Shown: piece by piece, positions 1 through 12,480 of the stretch
Position numbering within the stretch: the first letter of the stretch is position 1
How the letters are laid out: the number at the start of each line of letters is the position of its first letter
From: Leucaena leucocephala
Lineage: Eukaryota; Streptophyta; Magnoliopsida; Fabales; Fabaceae
Direction: 5' to 3'
Assembly: GCA_037074615.1 (NCBI GenBank)
Contig: CM073532.1
Location: 13,538,001-13,602,000 of the forward strand
DNA: 64,000 bases
The notes under the pieces: model-generated
The model's database searches: none
Seen by the model: only the letters and a program-made list of their open reading frames with translations
Told to the model about the DNA's origin: nothing
Position numbers and translations under genes: made by a program

Positions 1-122
1 AAAGCTTGAATACCTAAGGTAACACTTCTTTCTCCTTGACTTAAACACATTTGGTAGATCCTGGCTAGGAATGGAAAAATTTTTAAAGTTAATTTCCACT
101 GTGTGTCTTCCAATTCCCTTCA
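1..122 (+). mobile_element. Copia LTR terminal fragment (U5 end)
   Basis: These bases match, in reverse complement, 16063-16183, the U5 end of the minus-strand copia LTR found later in the window. By eye there are only a handful of mismatches, mostly C-to-T or G-to-A at CpG. The match stops at about 122, some 13 bp short of that LTR's TG/CA terminus, and continues directly into the coding region of a different copia family. The fragment is therefore a truncated LTR end joined to foreign DNA. The rest of it lies outside the window. Confidence 0.8.
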
Positions 123-2959
123 TTTGTTGCCCTGATTTGACTACAAATAGTCAAAAATACTTCATCACCTTTATTGAGGATTACTCACAATACACGTATG
201 TTTATATGCTTTATAATAAAAATGAGGCACTATATGCCTTTAAGGAATATAAAGAAAAAGTAGAAAAATAGATTGGGAAACCAATTGAGATTGTGAGATA
301 GACTGAGGTGGTGAGTATTATGGCAGATACACTAGTGAAGGATAAGCACTAGGTCCATTTGTTTATTTTCACCTGACATAAATGGTGTAGCTGAAAGAAG
401 AAATATGACCCTGTTGAATATGGTTAGGAGCATGATGAGTATCTATAAACTTCCCACTTCCTTGTGGAAAGAAGCATTCAAGATAGCCACATACATATTA
501 AATAGGGTTACAATAAAGGTAGTGTCCAAGACACCTTTTGAAATCTGGAAAGGTTAGAAACCCAATTTAAATTATTTCAAGGTATGGGGTTGTCCTACTG
601 AAGTAAGAGTGTACAATCCATATGAGAAGAAACTACACTCTAGACCATTAAAGTTTACTTTGTAGGCCATGCAAAAAATGTCAAAGGGTTATAAGTTTTA
701 TTGTCCTCCACCTTCTAAAAGATTTGTAGAATCTAGGAATGACAGATTTCTTGAGAATGATGTGATTAATAGGAGTGATTATCTACTAGATGATCACATA
801 GAGCAAATCACTGACACCATTCATAAGGGAACATCAATAGTTAATGATCCTCCTATTGTTGGAGTTGATATTGAACATGATGTAAACCCTGTGGCTCAAG
901 TTGACAATGCTGGACAAGATGGACACATACAAGATGATCAAACTATCACACAAGTGGGACCACCATAAAATGTGATAGAAGATATCCCTATTCAGCAGCT
1001 TGGATCAACCCAAAAGGTTGAACTAAGGAAGTCAACTAGAGAAAGAAGACATGCATTACTTGATGACTACGTAGTGCATTGTGCTGAAGTTGACTATGAT
1101 GTAATTGTTAAGAATGATCCATTAATGTTCACTCAGACTATGAAGAGTGCAAAATCTAAATTATAGCATGATGCTAAGATTGATAAAATGAATTCCATCA
1201 TAAACAACCATGTTTAGAAACTTGTAGAGTTGCCTAATAGGTCTAAGGCCATTGGCTGTAAATAGGTTTACAAAACCAAAAGGGACTCAATAGGAAACAT
1301 TGATAGATACAAGGCTAGGTTGGTTGCTAAGGGCTTCACTCAAGTGGAGGGAATCGATTACAGTGAAACATTTTCACCTGTATCCAAGAAAGATTCGTTA
1401 TGTGTCATCATGGCATTAGCTCTACATTTTGATCTGGAGTTGCACCAAATTGATATGAAGATTGCATTCCTCAATGGTGAACTAGAGGAAGAAGTCTATA
1501 TGAAATAACATAAGGGGTTCGTTGCAAAAGGTAAAGAACAATTGGTATGCAAGTTAATCAATATATGGTTTGAAACAGGCTTTATGGCAATGGTACTTAA
1601 AGTTTCATGAAATGATCACATCATTTGACTTTATTGAGAATATTATGGATGACTGTATATACCACAAGGCTAGTAGGAGAAGATCATATTCTTGATTTTA
1701 TATGTGGATGACAATTTGCTTACTACAAATGATCTGGGACTATTGCAAGAGGTGAAACAATTTTTGTTCAAGAATTTTGATATGAAAGATATGGGTGAGA
1801 CATCTTTTGTCATTGGCATAAAGAACCATAGAGAAAAGACCTAACGTCTTGTATGCTTGTCTCAAGAAGTTTACATTGGCAAAATTGTTGAACGATTCAT
1901 CATGCAAAATTGTTCATCTAACGTAGCTTCCATTGAAAAAGGAGATAAATTTAGTCTAGATCAATGTCTTGAAACTGAGCTTAAAAGGAAATAGATGGAA
2001 AATGTCCCATATGCCTCAGCGGTAGGAACCTTGATGTAAACATAGGTTTGTACAAGATTTGACATCGCTTTTTCTGTATGTATGTTGGGGAGAAACCAAA
2101 GTAATCATAGGGACGCATATTTAACAGTTGCAAATAAGGTGTTAAGGTACCTATAAGGTGCTAAACATTACAAGCTTACGTATAGAAGAACAGACATTCT
2201 GGAAGTAATTGGATACTCATATTTAAACCTTGGAGGATGTGTATGTACAGATAAATCTACAACTAGTTACATCTTCCTATTAGCAAAAGGAGTTATATCA
2301 TGGAGAAGCGTATAGCAAACTCAAACATCTCCTTCTTTCGGTGATGTTAAGTACATTGCATGTTTTGAAGCAAGTTCACAAGAGATTTGGATAAGGAATT
2401 TTATTACTGGGCTCAAGATTGTGGACTCAATCTCTAGGCCAATAAGAATGTACTGTGATAAAGCAGCTGTAGTGTCCATAGCGAACAATAAAATGAATAA
2501 AAGTGGAAGCAAATTTGTCAAACTTAAATTCCTATGCTTGAGAGAAAGAGTTCAGGATGACCAAATTTCAGTTGAACGGATCAATACATTAGATATGCTA
2601 ACTGATCCTTTGACTAAAGAATTGAAACTGAACATTTTCATCACACATGTACCTCGTATGGGACTTAGTCTGTCATTTGATTAGTTGAGGTATGAGCAAT
2701 GAAATCAAAGTTACGGTTTACCATTTCTAAATTATAACTGTATACATTTGTGATATTGAAATTGATAAACATTGAGACAGGAACCGAATGAACATTGAGT
2801 TCATACATAAAGCAATATCCATTAAGTGATGATGCTACTTGTAATACATGGAAGGTGATACTCGATAGAAGATGACTTATCGCCATGATTCTTATACTAT
2901 GATATCAGTTAACTTTGTCAGGGCAATGGCATTGAGTGTACAAGCCAAGTAGGAGAATA
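123..2959 (+). pseudogene. Decayed Ty1/copia integrase, RT and RNase H region
   Basis: This is the remains of a copia polyprotein on the plus strand, read through many stops and frameshifts. Integrase-core sequence (FITFIEDYSQYTYVYM) starts near 150, and NGVAERRN-like sequence appears near 380-410. The RT region includes VAKGFTQVEGIDYSETFSPV near 1320-1380, then QIDMKIAFLNGELEEEVYM, then a LYVDD-like active site near 1698-1715. RNase H-like sequence continues to about 2640. gag and protease are absent, because the left side is replaced by the LTR fragment at 1-122. A purine tract (AGTAGGAGAATA) stands just before the LTR at 2960. It cannot encode a working polyprotein. Confidence 0.85.
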
Positions 2960-3360
2960 TGAGATATTTATTATATTTATTATAATTATTTAGATATTAA
3001 TTAGGATAATTAATAAAAATTCTGATTGTGGCGCGTAGTCATTTTGGGCCTAGTCCAAGGAAGGTAATTAACTCAGTTAATTAAAGTTGATTTTTTTATG
3101 ATGGAAATTAATGTGAAATATAATTTTCTGAGTTGAAGAGCGATAACCTAATTTTTTCTGCTCACTCTGTGAGGGTTCCCCACTGATAACAGCAGTATAT
3201 AAGTTGCCATTACTGTGCCTAATCACCAGCTAGAAGAATCCATTCTTGTTTTCTTCTAATTGTGTTCTTTGATTGACAGGTCTCTGAATTAAGTTCCAGT
3301 TCTTCCTCAAATCAGCTAAGCCAATAGCGAGAGTAACTATAAGTCTTCCACTACATCTCA
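2960..3360 (+). mobile_element. 3' LTR of the decayed copia element
   Basis: The segment starts TGAGAT and ends ATCTCA, forming an inverted LTR terminus. It directly follows the polypurine-like tract AGTAGGAGAATA and the end of copia RNase H. A TATA-like box (TATATAAG) lies near 3193-3200. The next five bases (TATAG) would be the target duplication, but its partner is outside the window. LTR length is about 401 bp. The boundary rests on terminal symmetry and context, because no second LTR is available for comparison. Confidence 0.6.
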
Positions 3361-3680
3361 TATAGACTTTATACATATATGTTATAATCTGGAGTGTTTA
3401 TATTATGTATGAGATATTTTTATCCAATAGCCCTTGACGGAAGTCAAACGAAAGCTAGTCGTCACTCTCCTTATACTTGTCTCCTTCTCTCTCTCTTATA
3501 TACTCCATTGTCTCTCTCTAAACGTGTCTCTCTTTAAACTTGTAGTCTGCCACCATATCACAAATTGGTACAAACCCACATAGGCCCACAACCAATCTGA
3601 ATATTCACACCTCAAGAACGCTAAACAAAGATTTGGTGATTCACTTGAACCCTTGAACATGAAAAAATAAGGATCTAAAG

Positions 3681-4030
3681 TGTTGGAAGACGTCGCAAGG
3701 TTGATCAAGACTTGATAAGTCTGTTAGTTCAATGAAGAACTCTAGAGAGAATCCACTCTCAAGAAACAAAGTGCAAAAATACAACTTTTTATTCTGAATT
3801 GAATCTATTCAAGTCTTATTATAAATTGAATGATGCAATATATATAAAGAGATACATTCCAAATCTGACTTAATTTCCTAGGGAAATAAAACCTAGAAAC
3901 TCCAAATAATATATACTAACTTAGAAAAAAGCAACAAAGCTTAATTCAAAGTACTTGGGAACTCAAAAGTTCAATATGCCAACTAACTACTAATTTTCGC
4001 ACAAATATAATTAACAAAATATAGTCAACA
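3681..4030 (-). mobile_element. Probable solo copia LTR, about 350 bp
   Basis: The termini are TGTTGGAAG on the left and GTCAACA on the right, giving the TGTTG/CAACA ends typical of copia LTRs. On the minus strand a TATA-like box (TTTATATATA) lies near 3840-3850, with a plausible leader running toward the 3681 end. I see no primer-binding site or polypurine tract beside it. The flanking five bases (TAAAG and TTTTA) do not match, so it is either an old solo LTR or misbounded. Confidence 0.45.
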
Positions 4031-4302
4031 TTTTAAGTCTAAAAAGCGATTATTTATGTCCAAATGAGTCTTTCCATGTGTAGTACTTTATGATCAACAA
4101 CTCTATTTTCAGCCCAAATTAAGTTAATGACACCCTCATTGTTTCCAGTAAGATTTGATGCTCCAATTGCCAAATACTTTGTTAAAGTCTCTTACACTGG
4201 CTCTATAATGCTTCCTTAATTCTCTTGGATCTTACTTTCGTGATTGGTTCAATTGAAATTCGTAAAGGATCCTTGGATGTTGAAGAGACAATACTTGAAG
4301 TT

Positions 4303-4481
4303 TTTTTTATTGTCCACCTGGTTCACCAGAGCTTTGCCCTGACTACATCTGGCTCTGACCCGCGTCAAGCACCTGGCTATAGTGGGTGAGTCTCCCAATA
4401 GGGATTTTCTGCATATGCCAAGGCTCGAACTCGAGACCTCGCTTAAGTAATACCGAGCCTCTTACCACTTGGACCAACCAT
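4303..4481 (-). mobile_element. tRNA-derived SINE with 17-bp target duplications
   Basis: Read on the minus strand, the element starts near a Pol III A-box-like TGGTCCAAGTGG, followed by a B-box-like GAGTTCGAGCC. This is the tRNA-like head of plant SINEs. It ends in an A-rich tail (plus-strand TTTTTTTAT at 4303-4309). The 17 bp AGACAATACTTGAAGTT occur at both 4286-4302 and 4482-4498 as a perfect target-site duplication. Body length is about 179 bp. The intact duplication and recognisable boxes suggest a fairly recent insertion. The SINE family cannot be named without a library search. Confidence 0.88.
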
Positions 4482-4498
4482 AGACAATACTTGAAGTT

Positions 4499-7275
4499 AA
4501 AAAGTCATCTTGTTGTATCGTATCATGAGTAAGGCCCACGATTTAAAAAGAAATAGACATTTGGGCTAGTTAACGGACTTGGTAAAATTGCTTTTTTTAT
4601 TTAAATGATCATTTCTACTTTGGCATCATTCAAAACTTAATGATGCCAGGCGCTCATAGCGAACAACTTATGCACCTTAACCCTACTAAATATAACAAAG
4701 CTACTTTTGGGGAAAATATGCTTTAAGACAATTATATTTTACACAACTTCTATTTCGGTCCATATAAGATATAAACATTTTAAAATTATTAAGTCCTTAT
4801 AATTTAAATAAACTCGTGCAGGACCGTCAAATATTTGTAATTTAGGTTGTATTTTTAGAAATTTGTAACTATTTGACAGCTTTTTTAAGAACTATCAAAT
4901 ATTTTAAAACTAATATTTAGTAGTTGTATGCAAAATACCTTCAAAATATTTATGTATGTAGCTTCTTGTGAAATAATAGTCAAGTTGATCATTTAAGTGG
5001 CCTTTTGTGCCCTCACGCCTTTTCAGTTTTTTTAGCCCTTCCCTACATGATTTCTCTATTCTCTACCATTAAACACCTATTTTTGGCCAAACTCACCATT
5101 TTTCTCTAGTGAAACACCTACCAAAGTCCACCATGCATCGAAATCTTCCTTCCCCTACAATGCCATCGTCATTTTTGCATTGCCCACTACAAAGTCGTTG
5201 CTGTTATAACAGACCAAGTTTTTATTCCTAGAATTTAAATAATATTAGGATGTGATTTATTAAGTAACTTAATGCTTAAAGTAGATTCATTATTTGAAGT
5301 CAATAAACATAAAATTGAGAAAAGATGAAATATGATTGAAATTGGAATGGAAATTCCTAATGAAGATAAATATAGGGCCCGATTATATTTTTAAGGTATG
5401 AAATTATCTTTTATTACAAAGAAGTACAAAATTGAAGGTAGTAAATAATTATTAATATTGACCTAAATTTATGGGATATTTCATGGTTCTTAAAACTTAC
5501 CATCTATTTAATTGAGGAAGAGAGATGGGTTAAACTTTTTTAGGGTGACCAAGATGGAAAAAGATGATAGCATACCATAGCTTGGGACAAGCTATGTAGA
5601 CTGAAAGAAGAGGGAGGACCCACCAAAGTCCTAATGATTTATTGGTTCAAGCTACGTTCTTTAAGAAAAATATGGTAGAATGAGAGAAGGAGGAGGTGAA
5701 GTCATTTCTAAGATAAGTGACTCGTGTCTCTGGAAGGAGACTGTAAAGATGGGTGAGAGTTTTCAAGAGTAGCATTTAGAGATGTAAGTTAGAATGGGGA
5801 AAGTACATGATTTTGGTTGGACAAATGTCTTAGACAAGAAGACCTAATCATTAAGTATGTGCTAGTTGGAACACATGTTGAAAAAACTACGAGTTAAGGA
5901 CACCATTTATGAAGATGGAAATTGGATACCACACATTTTCACATCTGCTTTTGATCGGATGATGTATTTCTTAAGATCCTTTCTCTACCCCCTCCACATG
6001 AGTAGGGACTGACGGACATTTCTAAATGAAAAGTGACAAGTAAGGTTGAATTTTCCACTACAAGCACGTACTCTTGACTCTAGGGGAAGAACAGGGTGGA
6101 GATAGAGAATATTTGGAAAACCATTTGGAAGTTAAAAGTTCTAGAATGGAGCATGTCTTCATGTTGTTAGCGGCTCGTAGAAGGCTAACTACTAGGAACT
6201 TAACGAGCAAATGGAATTGAAGATCAGTCACATGCACTAAGGGATTATCCCTACGCCACAATCATTTGGAGAATGTTGTTACCTCCCCAACGTTTAGTGA
6301 ACTTCTTGAGAGGTTTAGCAAGACTGGTTTAGTCAAAATACTTCCTATAGAGGCAAAACAAAAGATGAACTATTGTGGCCTGAAGTCTTTTCAACTAGAG
6401 ATGGAGAAATCTTTTCTTACATGATCAAACCTTTGAGCTACCAAAACATGTTCAGGAATTCATCAAACAATCATTGAACATTTATGCAATTAGTCATGAT
6501 TTATTTCCTTTTCTTCACTGTTTTATTGCATTCAAAATATTTTTCAAAACTTCATTTTATTCTCTCATATACAGGAATAAAAATGAATTACTAAGATGCA
6601 AATAAAAACGTGGGGCAATAATCAGATGCAAAAATTTGATTTGAAAACTATCTTGTGAAGCTATTTGAATATTAGGTAGGAGATAGGTATGGAAGAAACA
6701 AAACGCCGCATTTTGTGGCAATGTAGGGGCAGCTGATAGGTAGCTCAGCATAGAGAAGCGAATCCTCCAGCACAATGGGCTTTGACAGTTTTGACTAGCT
6801 TTAATTTGCTTCACCCTGCTCTTTGAGTCTTGGGATTATGTCATGGCCTTGGTGGGAACCAGTACTTAACTCACCTAAATTTTTATGTATAAGAAAAATT
6901 TGCTTCCTCCAATCATGCCACGTGCCTTCATATGCCACAATAATTCAATCTTTAAGTTGACCATCAATTGCCAACATTCATGCTTGATCCGTAGTATTTC
7001 ATTTGCTTGATTGCTTCCATAATATTTCCTTATTTACACAAATAATTTATTTCCACGCGGCCTTTTGTATGAGTGCAATTAGTCATGATTTATTTCCTAT
7101 TTTTGATAAAGCATGATTTATTTCCTTTTCTTTAGTGTTTCATTGCATTCCAATCAAATTTTTGAACCTACAACTCAATACTTTTTCAAAAGTTTGTTTT
7201 AGTCTCTCATATATAGTGTATTTTTTTAATTTGATATAATAAAAATATTTGATATTAAATTTCTCACAAATATGA
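4499..7275. other. Gene-poor intergenic DNA
   Basis: No open reading frame with recognisable protein similarity was found. The stretch is AT-rich. A block at about 6483-6570 is repeated imperfectly at about 7072-7215 (shared words include TTAGTCATGATTTATTTCC, CATTGCATTC and CTCTCATATA), so it is a diverged local direct duplication about 0.6 kb apart. The segment 5500-6470 has moderate GC and could be a very old element remnant, but I could not assign it. Confidence 0.5.
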
Positions 7276-7284
7276 TATTTATTA
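7276..7284. repeat. Left 9-bp target duplication of the MULE
   Basis: TATTTATTA stands immediately outside the left terminal GGG and is repeated exactly at 26015-26023, outside the right terminal CCC. Nine bp is the usual target duplication length for Mutator-like elements. Confidence 0.9.
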
Positions 7285-7385
7285 GGGCAAATTGCATCTA
7301 GGTCCCATGAAATGACATAATTAATGTGAAGTCCCATAAGACTTGACATTAATTTTTTGCAATTGTGAAAAGACATGTACCTCTG
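7285..7385 (+). repeat. Left terminal inverted repeat of the MULE
   Basis: It starts GGGCAAATTGCATCTAGGTCC and continues with GTGAAGTCCCAT and AATTGTGAAAAGACAT blocks. All occur in the same order in the reverse complement of 25880-26014. The left copy is shorter because of an indel of about 30 bp between blocks. Confidence 0.9.
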
Positions 7386-8780
7386 TATAATGAACACATA
7401 ACCTTGTCCCCTGTCACCCTACTCGAAACCGAAGCCCTAGTGCCAATCGCTCTCTGCAAACATTATTCCCTCCTCCTTCATCGTCGCTATTCACAAATAC
7501 AAAGCCCTAATTCGACAGTCTCTAGAGTACCTGTTATCCTCGTGTCGCATGTCACCCACCCAAAACCCAAGATGTAGGATAACGTTTCCTGCTCACAATC
7601 TACGAACATAATTTTTTCCTCCTTCGTCATCGCTATTCATAAATCCCAACCCCTAATCCGCCGGTCATCGTAGCACCTCTCCTCCCCGTGGGAATGCCGC
7701 TTCTTCCTCGCAAGATACTTTGCCTTTAATCTCATTTAAGTGGACAAACTGTTGTTGTTCCATGCTTTTTAGGATTGTTAGTTTGTAATGTGGACCTTGG
7801 TATGAATGTCAGAGTGAATTCTGAGAATGGTTCTTGCTATTTACTTTGGGATTTTGTGATTATGTGTTGTTTCGTTGCTATTGTTCTTGAGCATGGTCGG
7901 TCTTAGTTGTTTGAACTCTGAGTGAATTCTGAAGAAAGACCCGTGCTTATGAAGAATAAATTTGTTGTAGTTCTTCCTTTTCTTTGCACACAATCTCAAA
8001 ATTAATTTGTTTACATTTAATCTTCCTACTTTGTAAGTTAGAATAACCATCCTTTATTGGTCAATAGAGCAAAAGGTTAGAGTTATTTATTCCTTTACAT
8101 GTTAATTTGTTTTTTCAGTACTCAAAATTATTCAATTTAATTGAATGATCGGTTCATTTGATTCATGGTTTACTTCATAGAATTTATTGTTGTTAGCTAG
8201 AAGAGCTTGTTCAACTCTGCCATGGTGAGCATTTAGGTAGAATTTATGTGATAAATAATGTAATAGGCAATAATGTAATGCTAATTTGCTATGAAGATTT
8301 GGAGGGAAATATGTATAGTTAACAATGTTCTGTAAGTGCATATTTGTCTACCATAATTGTTCTTTTGATTAATAATAATATATCTATCAATAGTAATGTA
8401 TATAGCAGTAAGAAATTAAAGAAAACCCTGTAGGGAAAATATATCTTGTTCTCTAGGATTGAGTATTAATTCCATTCATTGATGAAAGTGTATTACAAGA
8501 TAAAAAGATGTTGAATCCAGTAAAAATTGAAGGCATACCAAAGAGTTAGAATTTCTCAGGGTATGCACTATTCATGGAAGAGTAAAAGAATGCAAACCCA
8601 GGAAAGAAGATGTCCTTAGAAGAGGCAAGTGTGCCACTAAGGGAAGCTTGGAATAAATTACAATAGGATGAGAGAGCTAATTGCAGAAGGAAGGCCAAGG
8701 AATTAAGAGGTCAAGGCAAGGGAAAGAAATATGTTGTGCCATTTTACACGATATGTGTTCCGAACTAGTTCATGGATGTC
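7386..8780. other. MULE subterminal region without a recognised gene
   Basis: This part of the MULE lies between the left terminal repeat and the C-terminal transposase fragment. It is pyrimidine-rich at first and holds an imperfect duplication: about 7463-7550 resembles about 7606-7690, with shared CCTCCTTCRTCRTCGCTATTCA and a CCCTAAT block. That could be a captured gene fragment, such as a 5' UTR with first exon, or ordinary MULE sequence. I could not recognise any protein domain in either strand. The short open frames here are not convincing. Confidence 0.4.
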
Positions 8781-8849
8781 TACAAGAAGTTGAAGAGCAG
8801 AAAGAAAATGATAGAGAGGCTTAGGGCGATTGAGTTTGACAAGTTAGGG

Positions 8850-9153
8850 CACATAAGCTGCCCACACATTCTCCCAATATTAGGCATACATATTTGTGGC
8901 AAGTGCAACTTACTGGATCAACTTTGCCTCAATATTTGGCCCAGCACCATTCCTCCAATTTACCATTGACATTTTGCTTCTAAGCAATTTCTGACCCAAC
9001 TTCTGTTGATACTCAAGTATTAGAATAGACACATTGTGCCTCCTCTCTTGCAAAATCCATGTATTAAATGATTCTACAAGATTAGTCGTTATGTTATCCC
9101 ATCGTTTAAATGGAAACTTGCTCATAGCCCATCATTTTACATCCCCTTGGGTG
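8850..9153 (-). pseudogene. MULE transposase fragment, C-terminal side
   Basis: The minus-strand translation contains RWDNITTNLVESFNTWI followed by a basic helix-rich stretch. This resembles the region downstream of the catalytic core in MuDR-type transposases, where 'N..ES.N' is common. It is cut on its N-terminal side by solo LTR A, inserted at 9159. A downstream Cys-rich stretch near 8820-8900 might be a decayed SWIM-type zinc finger, but the frame is broken and I do not claim it. Confidence 0.75.
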
Positions 9154-9158
9154 TCAAC

Positions 9159-12100
9159 TGAAACATCCTCCCTTAGACTCCTCAGAGTACACTTGCAGAA
9201 ACGATATTAGCTCGATTATATCTTAACTTAAGCCCAGAAATTAAAATTTTACTTTTAAGTTCCTTATTCTGAACCTTTACTTTGAGAACTGATTTATCTT
9301 ATTCTACACATCCAAATGAGGCTTATTACCTATCCACGTAATGCCCCAGATGTGTTCTACTGGATCACCAAATTTTGTGGCCAAACTCTTTCGTTTACTA
9401 GGTCAAACTGAGGTCAGAACACTGCTGCCCCAGGACCTACGAATTTCTCTTTTAATTTCTTATACACAAGCTGAACATGCCAAACAATACTTATTATTAA
9501 ATAGTAAATTGTTATACAAAAAGGTATGAACAAAATCCTCATATCTCTATTACATCTTTCCTGCCTGAAATCCGGAAGTATAACTACTATATTTCATCTT
9601 TAAAAAATAATTGATCCGTACTGATTCGGTAATTCCCGTGAGAACTACCATTCTACGTAAGTACCCAGGAAAGACTGGATGAACCAGCTAGGTCCACTCA
9701 CTTCCAGACTCCTTAGACAGTACCTACGTACACAGTACGTATCATCTCCTTTCTTCACTACTGACATTCTATCATAATTTTGGCAGCATAACGGCGTCTT
9801 TTAGCATTCTCAAAATTCACTTTGACATAACCTCCCTGTAATGGGTTATACATAGGGGATGAGATTCGAGGGAATCCCAGTAGTAACAACCATAACAATA
9901 TATGTAATGCAGTGTGATACTGCCTGCTTGTGATTGTGTACAGATAAGTATGTTGCGTGCTTCCATACTTAATAATAACATATGATCATAACATTAAGTA
10001 ATGGAGCTTCAGACATAACATATAAGACAACAATCCAACCAAACAATAGCACATCAAATCACAAAGCCATTACATAAAAGCTAGGATTAGTTACTACCTT
10101 ACTAGCTTAGCAGAACTCTACTATCTTTATACTGCTTCCGGCTCCGCCAGAACTTCCTTCTTTCTTTCTTCCTCTCACTTTCTCTCTCTATAACTCACTT
10201 CTCTCTCTATTTTCTTGCCTTGAGGGGTATTTATACTTGAGGCAAGGTGGAATGAATGACCCAAATTGATTCACGATGAATGGCTTAGATTGCTTGCTTC
10301 CTCAAGAAGCTTCGCCTGCATCATCGTGATGACATCATCCTCCATAATGACTCATCAAAAGTGACATCATCATGGAACACCTCACATGCTATGTGACGCA
10401 ATGGTGGGGCCCTTGGGACACCTCACCAGCTGGCTTAGCGCTTCCAGAGAATTCCAGAGTCTTATCCTAGAATAAACGGCTGAGATCGTGCCACGTGTCC
10501 TTAGCCTTTTCTCCTTCCTCTATGCTCATGCCATGTGGCGCCTTTTGGGTACCTTTAATGCCACCTCATGGCTTCCAGATAAGTCTCAAGCTTTATCTGA
10601 TCAATTCCCCGGTTATCACGTCAACCGAGTAACTTTACTTTATTGAAAACTCACTAAAATATTATTTTAATGCCACTTTTACTCACATAACCATTGGGCC
10701 ACGTTTTTGAACTCTGGGAATGCTATCTTGGGTCTCTGATCCAGCCCAAGTACTCTGTTGGCTCAATTCCCAAGAACCATCCCTTGGTAAATTACCAAAA
10801 TGCCCTTGGTTCCTCTTTATTTACTTTAATGAATCTAGGGGCATTATTGTCTTTTCATATCTTACCAGAGTATTCTCTGACTCTGGTCAACTATCCAGAT
10901 AACATTTCTTGACTAACTAACCTTAGTCAAATGACCAAAATATCCTTCACTCATTCTTCAGCTATTTTACAACATAAGGGTTTTTTGTCATTTTACACCT
11001 TTTTCCGGACACCGGCCCCTTTTACCACTAAACTGATATCATGGGCCTGGGCCAACCTTGGTGTCACTATGACATCTGCGTTATGTCATCTGGGCTCATT
11101 TAGTCCTAATTTATTTAATGCTAAATCTCCCTATCGGATCCCAGGAGCTCACAAACTCCAGTCTAAATTCACTAAAAAGTGAATAACTTCTTCTACATAA
11201 CTCCTTTCGGGATTCTGTCAGTTCCCTTACCTCTGTCTTCACAAGACGCACATTCCTGTAACTTTTCACTCATATATGAGGTCTAGGAGATCTGATAAAA
11301 ATTTCAGATAACTTTTAGACTATCAGATAAATTTCAGCTATCTGGAACTCTGATAAAATTCTTGTATTAAGCCAGATTAACCAGCATCATTTCCTCTATC
11401 TACTGATGAAATTTGGGACTGAAATGCTTCCGGGCAGTTCCAAGCCACTTTTGGCTCAATTTTCTATAATTACCATTTTGCCATTAGAAACTTTTCTCCT
11501 TTTCAATTAAGTTCCTAACTTTTCATAATTCTTACATACTCATAGAGACCTCGTATGCTCATTTCACAGTTCAGTGAAATGATCAGCATAATAATCTCTA
11601 TTTTATGGTAAAATATGGTACTCATCGGCTACCATCCCGATCTTTTCTATAATTACGATTATGCCCCTGTATTCTCTTTCTGACATCTTTACTTATCTTC
11701 TTATCCTTTATCTTAAGTTCTGAAAATTCTCTTTCAACAACTCATCCCCTGAACTCTTCGGGAGTCATTGTTAATTGAAAGGCTCGACAACCTGCCCATA
11801 TCAGGTTATCTTACTCAAGAGCCAGCCCATATCTAGCTACCTGCAGAATTCCTAGGCTTAAGACTTAGGATATTCCTTACATTCCTCTTTTTGAACCTAG
11901 GTGAACTGTCCCTATTTTGTAGGTCAAAGACTTAACTCATCTTTAAATCCTGAGGGACTTAGCTCATCCCTCGGATTCCTATAAAATATAGGTAAGTGAT
12001 ATGCCCATATCAGATTACTACCCTAGGACTACGGATTTAGCAGCCTGCCCATATCAGACTACCTCCCAGTTCTCCTAGACCCAAAAATCGGGATGTTACA
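9159..12100 (-). mobile_element. Solo LTR A, Del/Tekay-like gypsy type, 2.94 kb
   Basis: It begins TGAAACATCC and ends GGATGTTACA, and is flanked by a perfect 5-bp duplication TCAAC (9154-9158 and 12101-12105). Read on the minus strand it starts TGTAACATCC, like the LTRs of the 30377-41833 element. It shares with them the conserved stem-loop block (here 9654-9730) and the GATTCSAGGGAATC-like block near 9863. No internal sequence or second LTR is present, so it is a solo LTR left by LTR-LTR recombination. It interrupts the MULE transposase. Confidence 0.92.
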
Positions 12101-12105
12101 TCAAC

Positions 12106-12475
12106 CCATTATGCCAGCTGTGGACAAAAGGCTTTTAGCTTCCTCATTGCGACATTGAAATCTCCCTTAAGCCTCGCATATACTATTCCATCCAGCAAGT
12201 TTAGTGCATCTCCTTTCAGACCCCTGATGCTGTCCCATGCCTCTAGTGATTTTTAGAAACTTAGCACTATAGTTTTCTTTGACATGCCAGTAGCAATAAG
12301 CATGTCTATCACCACTGAAAATAGTCCAAATAGTAGTAATAATTGCATTATTCTGGTCTGACATAATTGTTATGTCCATAGATCTTGTGAGATCTTTAAC
12401 ATTTTAGAGAAACAAAGTCCACTCATCATTTGTCTCGCCATTGACAATAGCATATGCCAATGAAAATAATTCATT
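12106..12475 (-). pseudogene. MULE transposase fragment, central part
   Basis: The minus-strand translation contains SLAYAIVNGE, then ITIMSDQNNAII and HAYCYWHVKENYS. These correspond to the catalytic-core region of MULE transposases (the 'SD...I' and 'C..H...N' motifs). Its C-terminal side is cut by solo LTR A and its N-terminal side by solo LTR B. At least one stop separates subsegments. Confidence 0.85.
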
Positions 12476-12480
12476 ATCCG

